From positions 203,443-267,442 of the forward strand of contig NZ_BNAR01000003.1 in the NCBI RefSeq assembly GCF_014653695.1: a stretch of DNA of 64,000 nucleotides, read 5' to 3'. This DNA is from Lentzea cavernae. Lineage in GTDB: Bacteria > Actinomycetota > Actinomycetes > Mycobacteriales > Pseudonocardiaceae. Below, piece after piece: positions 59,119 to 64,000 of the stretch. The translations under genes and the position numbers were made by a program. The notes under the pieces were generated by a model. That model was not told where the DNA came from, ran no database searches, and saw only the letters and a program-made list of their open reading frames with translations. Numbering within the stretch: position 1 is the stretch's first letter; each line of letters opens with the position of its first letter.

Positions 59119-59275
59119 GTCATCCACTATCCCCCTACCGGCGAGTAGTGCAGACCGGCTGGTCAGCTGGTACTTGATCGATCCCTCTGTGAGGGCGGCC
59201 ACTGTTACGGCCCCGTGACACCGACTCGTAGGATGCGGGCTGACACCCGTTCAGGGCGCCTGAGGAGGACCACCG

Positions 59276-60310
<1,035 letters not shown>

Positions 60311-60325
60311 CACGCTGTGTGAGGA

Positions 60326-60354
60326 GGGCCCCGGCTGTGAGCCGGGGCCCTTTT
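60326..60354 (+). terminator. rho-independent terminator of fba
   Basis: An 11-bp stem (GGGCCCCGGCT at 60326-60336 with AGCCGGGGCCC at 60340-60350, loop GTG) is followed by TTTT. Confidence 0.95.
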
Positions 60355-60359
60355 GCTTG

Positions 60360-61187
60360 TCAGCGGAAGGCTTCCACGTTGCGCGCGACCCAGTCGGCGA
60401 ACGTGCGCGGGGCGCGGCCGAGGACCTTCTCGACGTCCGGGCTCACCGCCACCTCGTCCGGGGTGGGCGACCCCAGGATGTCCAGGGTGTCGTCGGCGAG
60501 CTCGCCCGGCATCAGCTGTTCCAGGCCCGCCTTGGCCTCCGCGCGGGTGAGCTCGTGGAACCGCACGGGTTCGCCCAGCGCGGCCGCGATGACCTCCGCC
60601 TGCTGCCGCGGCGTGATCACCTCCGGGCCGGTGAGCTCCAGGACGCCGTTCCGGTCGCTGAGCAGCGCGGTCGCCGCGACCTCGGCGATGTCGGCCGGGT
60701 CGATGATCGGCAGGGCGGTGTCGGCGAACGGCGCCGCGACGGTTCGCTGTGCGCGCACGGCCTCGGCCCACCACAGCGCGTTGGACGCGAAGCCGCCCGG
60801 CCGCAGGACCGCCCAGTCGAGACCGGAGTTCCGGAGGGTGTCCTCGAGTCCGCGCAGCTCGATCCGAGTCGTGCCGAACGGCCTGGTCCGCACGCCCAGC
60901 GACGACAGCAGCACCACCCGGCGCACACCCTGTGCGGCGGCCCGTTCGACGATCTCGGCGGGGCTGGCGCCGACGGCGTGCAGGTCGCCGGACAGCAGCA
61001 GGAACAACGCCTTCGCGCCCTTCAGGTCGAGGCTCGCCGGATCGGAGAGGTCCGCCACCTGGTGCCGCACGCCGTCCGGCACCTCCGCCGCGTGCCGCGA
61101 CACGGCCACCACCTGCTCGCCCGCGTCGGCGAGCGCCTTCGTGAGAGGTCGCCCGATGTTCCCGGTCGCCCCGGTCACCACGATCAT
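60360..61187 (-). CDS. NAD(P)H-binding SDR-like protein (NmrA/quinone oxidoreductase 2-like)
   Basis: 275 residues. MIVVTGATGNIGRPLTKALADAG is the cofactor motif; VRRVVLLSSLGVRTRPFG and LRPGGFASNALWW follow the NmrA/QOR2-like order, and the active-site Tyr is absent, as in that branch. It could reduce quinones or act as a redox sensor. ATG 61187 follows AAGGAG by 7 bases. It is divergent from a HxlR regulator with a CTTAC..GTAAG repeat between, matching the common HxlR/oxidoreductase pairing. The stop is ten bases from the fba terminator. Confidence 0.9.
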   Translation of the reverse strand: MIVVTGATGNIGRPLTKALADAGEQVVAVSRHAAEVPDGVRHQVADLSDPASLDLKGAKALFLLLSGDLHAVGASPAEIVERAAAQGVRRVVLLSSLGVRTRPFGTTRIELRGLEDTLRNSGLDWAVLRPGGFASNALWWAEAVRAQRTVAAPFADTALPIIDPADIAEVAATALLSDRNGVLELTGPEVITPRQQAEVIAAALGEPVRFHELTRAEAKAGLEQLMPGELADDTLDILGSPTPDEVAVSPDVEKVLGRAPRTFADWVARNVEAFR

Positions 61188-61230
61188 GTCCAGCTCCTTC
61201 GTCGTTGTGCGGGCGACGCTAGGAACCGGG

Positions 61231-61245
61231 CTTACATTTCGTAAG
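61231..61245. promoter_or_regulatory. CTTAC..GTAAG operator for the HxlR regulator
   Basis: CTTAC-ATTTC-GTAAG (61231-61245) is a perfect repeat of HxlR-type half-sites; a third half-site, GTAAG, occurs at 61259-61263. It lies midway between the divergent oxidoreductase and HxlR genes. Confidence 0.65.
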
Positions 61246-61271
61246 GACGTACCTCCGGGTAAGCTCCCGAC

Positions 61272-61643
61272 ATGGCGGTCGGAGCTCAGTTCACGCGCCC
61301 TGAGAACAACGGGCGCTATGACGTGTTTCACACCAACTGCCCCGCGCGCGAGATGGTCGACCACGTCACCAGCCGCTGGGGCATCTGGGTGCTGATCTCG
61401 TTGCAGACCAACGACCTGAGGTTCTTCGAGCTGCGCGACGGCATCCAGGGCATCAGCGAGAAGATGCTGTCCCAGACGCTGCGCGGACTCGTCGAGGACG
61501 GCCTGATCTGGCGCAGGGTGGAGCCGACGACCCCGCCCCAGGTCACCTACGGGTTGACCGAGTTCGGGCGGGACGTCGGCGAGCCGCTGACCGACCTGTT
61601 CGGCCGGATCACCAGCAGGTTGTCAGCCCAGCTTGAGGCGTGA
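61272..61643 (+). CDS. HxlR family winged-helix regulator
   Basis: 123 residues. NCPAREMVDHVTSRWGIWVLISLQTNDLRFFELRDGIQGISEKMLSQTLRGLVEDGLIWRRVEPTTPPQVTYGLTEFG is the full HxlR (PF01638) pattern. Cys23 lies where YodB and HypR carry their redox or electrophile-sensing cysteine, so it may respond to quinones or hypochlorite. ATG 61272 has no clear Shine-Dalgarno. The divergent oxidoreductase is its likely target. Its 3' end overlaps the convergent membrane-protein gene by 21 bases. Confidence 0.92.
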   Translation: MAVGAQFTRPENNGRYDVFHTNCPAREMVDHVTSRWGIWVLISLQTNDLRFFELRDGIQGISEKMLSQTLRGLVEDGLIWRRVEPTTPPQVTYGLTEFGRDVGEPLTDLFGRITSRLSAQLEA

Positions 61644-62738
61644 GGCGAGCATCTGCGCCTGAGGCCGGTGGATGACCGCGTCCCCGACCGTCCACAAGAC
61701 CGCCAGCAGCACGGCCGTGACCGCCGCCGACGAGAACGAGATCGGCGGCCCCCACAGGAACTCCTGCTGGAACCAGATCCCCACGTACCCGACCGTCGTG
61801 ACGGCCGCCGACCCGAGCACCGCTTTCGCGGGTGTCGGCATGTCGACGGCGTGCGCCGCGTCGATCGCGAGCGCCACCAGCACCAGGAACAGCGGCACGG
61901 CGGACTTCGGGAAGTCGATCCCCGCGAGCAACGGCCAGATCAGGCACCGGTAGGCGACGTACCCGGCGGCAACCGCCGTGGCCGCCCAACGCCTGTTGAT
62001 GGTGCGCCGCGCGATGACCAGCACCAGCGCCGCCGCGACCAGCCCCCACACCGGGTAGACCCAGTCCGCGATGGGCAGCGCGAAGTGCACGACCGCCTCC
62101 CGCCCGACCGGCACGCCCAGCTGGTCCGCCGCGAACTGCAGCAGGATCGGCTCCGCCTCGGCCTGGCCGTTGTCCCACGCCTGCAACGCGCGCACGCCGT
62201 ACTCCTGGTGCTGGTTGGGGAACCAGACGTTCTCCAGGAAGAAGAACCACAGCGCCGCGAGCCCGAGCGTCCTCGCCGTGCCCTCGGGGTACGTCTTCAT
62301 CCACCCGCGGATCGCGCCGGCCAGCATCACCGCCGTACCGAGGTAGAGCAGGGCGTGCGACCCGCTCCAGCTCGTGATGTCGAGCCCGTTGACCCGGTGG
62401 TTGATGACGTCGATCGGCAGGGCGATCAGGAAGATCCCACTTCCGACCTGCATCAACCGGATCGTCAGCTTGTCGCCGCCATAGCCGGTGAACGTGTGGA
62501 ACAACGTCAGCCCGACCACGATCACCGTGCCGACCGTGTTGATCAGATGCGGCGGCGCCAGGTCGTCCCTGAGCCACTTGAAGTGCCACGAGACGTCCCA
62601 CGACGACCCGATCAGCTTGAGCAGAAGACCGACGAGCCACCACCGGTAGAGCTGCTTCGTGAGCACCGCCGGCGTCTCCCTGCCCGGCGCGCCCCGCTCC
62701 CAGTACCGCTCCCGGAACTGCCTTGCCCCCTGAATCAT
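61623..62738 (-). CDS. polytopic membrane protein, unknown family
   Basis: 371 residues, about nine predicted helices. It starts with a basic amphipathic segment (QFRERYWERGAPGRE), then YRWWLVGLLLKLIGSSWDVSWHFKWLRDDLAPPHLINTVGTVIVVGLTLFH. Trp and His are frequent at helix ends (SWDVSWHF, ITSWSGSHALL, NVWFPNQHQEYG), which resembles heme- or metal-binding membrane proteins, but no known motif is complete. ATG 62738 is preferred; upstream frames reach 62876 without good coding character. No operon partner. The protein ends overlapping the HxlR gene. Confidence 0.8.
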   Translation of the reverse strand: MIQGARQFRERYWERGAPGRETPAVLTKQLYRWWLVGLLLKLIGSSWDVSWHFKWLRDDLAPPHLINTVGTVIVVGLTLFHTFTGYGGDKLTIRLMQVGSGIFLIALPIDVINHRVNGLDITSWSGSHALLYLGTAVMLAGAIRGWMKTYPEGTARTLGLAALWFFFLENVWFPNQHQEYGVRALQAWDNGQAEAEPILLQFAADQLGVPVGREAVVHFALPIADWVYPVWGLVAAALVLVIARRTINRRWAATAVAAGYVAYRCLIWPLLAGIDFPKSAVPLFLVLVALAIDAAHAVDMPTPAKAVLGSAAVTTVGYVGIWFQQEFLWGPPISFSSAAVTAVLLAVLWTVGDAVIHRPQAQMLASRLKLG

Positions 62739-62874
62739 CCGAACATCATGAGCGCCGCTCGGGTGCCCATGTGGCCGGAACGCCCCTGGTTTTACCCTGA
62801 TGTTTCCAATTCGTGCGCACGATGGAGTGAACGACGTTGAAGTTGTCGTGTCGGTCACGGCAAGGTGCACGCCC

Positions 62875-62991
62875 ATGAGCTCCGAGCCCGACAGCTACAA
62901 GGCCACCACGAAGCAGCGGATCATCGCCGGCGTCCTCGTCACCGTGCTCCTCCTGGCCGTCGTGGCCGCGGTCATGAGGATGTTCGTCTAG
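62875..62991 (+). CDS. small membrane protein, 38 residues
   Basis: MSSEPDSYKATTKQRIIAG then one helix (VLVTVLLLAVVAAVMRM). AAGGTG lies seven bases before ATG 62875, a convincing ribosome-binding site for so short a gene. The family is unknown; it is divergent from the polytopic membrane-protein gene. Its last codons are part of a local direct repeat (62978-63038), which suggests the 3' end was created or extended by duplication. Confidence 0.6.
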   Translation: MSSEPDSYKATTKQRIIAGVLVTVLLLAVVAAVMRMFV

Positions 62992-63038
62992 CTCCGGTCA
63001 ATTCGTCCAGCTCCGGTCAAGAGGATGTTCGTCCAGCT
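62978..63038 (+). repeat. short imperfect direct repeats
   Basis: GGATGTTCGTCTAGCTCCGG, TTCGTCCAGCTCCGGTCAAG and GGATGTTCGTCCAGCTCGG follow each other, sharing TTCGTCNAGCTCNGG. They cover the stop of the small membrane-protein gene and reach 40 bases toward the DUF3151 gene. Confidence 0.7.
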
Positions 63039-63080
63039 CGGTGTCCGGCCCCGTGCCGTGGATGCGGCACGATGGGTCCC

Positions 63081-63491
63081 ATGGTTGAGAACCTCCTCGG
63101 GCCCGAGCCGACCCGTCTTCCCGAACGTCCCGAGGCGCAGGCCGCCGCTGACGGCGGAACTGATCCCGGGAAGATCGTTCGGGCTTATCCGGACTTTTCT
63201 GAGGCTTGGGCCCTGTTGGCCGAGCGGGCTTTGCAGGGTGGGGATCCTGTGGCGGCCTACGCCTATGCGCGTACCGGGTACCACCGCGGGTTGGACCAGT
63301 TGCGGCGGTCCGGGTGGAAGGGGTTCGGGCCTGTGCCGTGGGATCACCGGCCTAACCAGGGGTTCTTGCGGGCGTTGGGGGCTTTGGCTTTGGCTGCTCG
63401 GGAGATCGGGGAGGATGAGGAGTGGGTTCGGTGTTCCCAGTTCCTCGCTGATTCGGATCCCAAGGCGCCTTCGGCGCTTGGGTTGGTCTGA
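63081..63491 (+). CDS. DUF3151 protein (Rv0360c-like)
   Basis: 136 residues. LLGPEPTRLPERPEA, PDFSEAWALLAERALQGGDPVAAYAYARTGYHRGLDQLRRSGWKGFGPVPWDHRPNQGFLRALGALALAAREIGEDEEWVRC are almost identical in order to M. tuberculosis Rv0360c. The family (DUF3151) is a TPR-like helical protein of unknown role, restricted to Actinobacteria. ATG 63081 is chosen because CACGAT ends seven bases before it, implying a leaderless mRNA; ATG 63072 is possible. Codons in this gene are G/T-rich compared with distant genes, as in the gene before hairpin copy A. A copy C hairpin element begins 32 bases after the stop. Confidence 0.9.
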   Translation: MVENLLGPEPTRLPERPEAQAAADGGTDPGKIVRAYPDFSEAWALLAERALQGGDPVAAYAYARTGYHRGLDQLRRSGWKGFGPVPWDHRPNQGFLRALGALALAAREIGEDEEWVRCSQFLADSDPKAPSALGLV

Positions 63492-63522
63492 GTTCGTAGC
63501 GTTCCCGGCTTGTGTGCGGCCT

Positions 63523-63854
63523 GTTGCGGTTGAGTGCTTCCCCCTGGGGGCTCTGCCCCCAGACCCCCGGCAATCTGATCGGGGGGTGGCGCCGCCCGTG
63601 GGTTGATGGCACGCCTGTTTGTGCTGGGCGGCTGCCTGTTGCGTTGTTGGTTGCGTTGGCGGTGGGGTCCCGTCACAAGTCGCACCAGGAGCTGGCCACA
63701 CCTGAGGGGTGAGGTCAAGTCGACGAAAAGCGTGTCGACTTGACCTCACCCCTCAGGTGCAGCAAGAGCTGTGGCGCGACTCGTGACGGGACCCCACCGC
63801 CCAGGCCTCCGGCTAAGGACCAAGGACGGCTCGCCTTCGGCATCGCGTGTGATC
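63523..63854 (+). repeat. dispersed hairpin element, copy C
   Basis: The same order of landmarks as copy A: TTGAGTGCTTCC, hairpin CTGGGGGC-TCT-GCCCCCAG (63544-63562), ACCCCCGGCAATCTGATC, TTGATGGCACGCCTGTT, TTGCGTTGGCGGTGGGG (63651-63667), the long hairpin, and GGACGGCTCGCCTTCGGC. A CCAAGGA insertion near 63820 distinguishes it. It starts 32 bases after a plus-strand gene, as copy A starts 48 bases after one. Confidence 0.85.
63658..63801. repeat. 144-nt long hairpin of copy C
   Basis: The outer stem is identical to copy A (19 pairs, 63658-63676 with 63783-63801). The middle zones differ at only two or three bases. The inner stem, 25 perfect pairs (63700-63724 with 63734-63758), differs from copy A at about 12 positions with every change compensated on the other arm. 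The loop is GAAAAGCGT. Confidence 0.9.
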
Positions 63855-63905
63855 AGGCGTCTTCGCGCTGCCGTGCCCCGCCTCGCCCCGCCCCGCCCCG
63901 CCTCG

Positions 63906-64000
63906 CCCTGCCCCACCCGGCCCTGCCCCACCCGGCCCTGCCCCACCCGGCCCTGCCCCACCCGGCCCTGCCCCACCCGGCCCTGCCCCACCCGGCCCTG
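63906..64000 (+). repeat. 15-bp tandem repeat, at least six copies
   Basis: CCCTGCCCCACCCGG is repeated head-to-tail six full times plus five bases, without a mismatch, and continues past the window end. The minus strand would read GQGRV repeats, which has no biological support. Upstream sequence is a degenerate CGCCC/CCCCG mixture. Confidence 0.95.

Larger units (their letters stand above)
63492..64000. other. intergenic region with hairpin copy C and a tandem repeat, running off the window
   Basis: No gene is supported. It holds the dispersed hairpin element copy C (63523-63854), a degenerate CCCCG-type stretch (63871-63905) and a 15-bp tandem repeat that reaches the end of the window. Confidence 0.75.

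Noticed and set aside
63658..63801. CRISPR or retron interpretation of the hairpin elements
   Set aside because: No repeat-spacer periodicity, no Cas genes, and no reverse transcriptase near any copy.
63746..63991. Minus-strand frame of GQGRV repeats
   Set aside because: It arises from the 15-bp tandem repeat, which keeps any frame open; no start signal or conservation.

Overview
This window is a GC-rich actinobacterial chromosome segment. Gene content and order point to the Pseudonocardiales (a Lentzea, Saccharothrix or Actinosynnema-like organism); this is an inference from protein resemblance. Much of the backbone is a shuffled counterpart of the Mycobacterium tuberculosis Rv0321-Rv0385 interval: dcd, etfD, dnaK-grpE-dnaJ-hspR, clpB, pyrE, an SpoU/TrmH methylase, a GH76 hydrolase, DedA, fba, DUF3151 and a type II flavohemoglobin. 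A promoter form recurs: a -10 hexamer ending 6-7 nt before the start codon, with no Shine-Dalgarno, as expected for leaderless mRNAs.

Layout. 0-10.5 kb: 5'-truncated VanW gene, DUF1206 membrane protein, a C-terminally short Cmx-type chloramphenicol exporter behind a possible translational attenuator, a FadE5-like acyl-CoA dehydrogenase, a divergent FAD monooxygenase/TetR pair, a LuxR regulator and a sodium:solute symporter. 10.5-17.5 kb: a degenerate stretch beside tRNA-Gly(CCC), dcd, a CDF metal exporter, MarR, an LAXTG-anchored surface protein and etfD. 17.5-28.7 kb: SMR efflux/TetR pair, GSGD-repeat lipoprotein, the HAIR-controlled heat-shock operon, an epimerase/TetR pair, and glyA behind a ZTP riboswitch just after a flavohemoglobin gene. 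28.9-43 kb: FMN-binding split-barrel protein, DHA2 exporter, VOC protein, HAIR-controlled clpB, aldo/keto reductase/XRE pair, SDR, pyrE, TrmH-type methylase, GH76. 41.5-47.3 kb: a sugar module (isomerase, LacI, PfkB, P-loop kinase), then an XRE-NB-ARC-TPR regulator and a secreted I36-type inhibitor. 47.3-64 kb: two DedA proteins, GlcD-type oxidase, secreted amidohydrolase, nagA-nagK with a DasR-type dre site, an ECF sigma factor, assorted oxidoreductases, fba, a HxlR pair, a membrane protein and DUF3151.

How genes fit together. FadE5 and EtfD are two steps of one electron path (acyl-CoA dehydrogenase to ETF to membrane quinone pool) and share a related operator upstream. Two HAIR sites at dnaK and one at clpB place both chaperone loci under HspR, encoded in the dnaK operon. 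The nagK-nagA pair carries a dre-like palindrome.

The most unusual content is intergenic. Two copies of a roughly 325-bp element (29652-29974 and 63523-63854) each hold a 144-nt hairpin with an identical 19-bp outer stem, a near-constant apical loop and a 25-bp inner stem whose sequence differs between copies yet pairs perfectly in both. A third long hairpin (51209-51333) with unrelated stems carries the same loop core, GAAAAGCG. This looks like a dispersed hairpin family with compensatory stem variation. No CRISPR array, insertion sequence, rRNA or intact prophage was seen.
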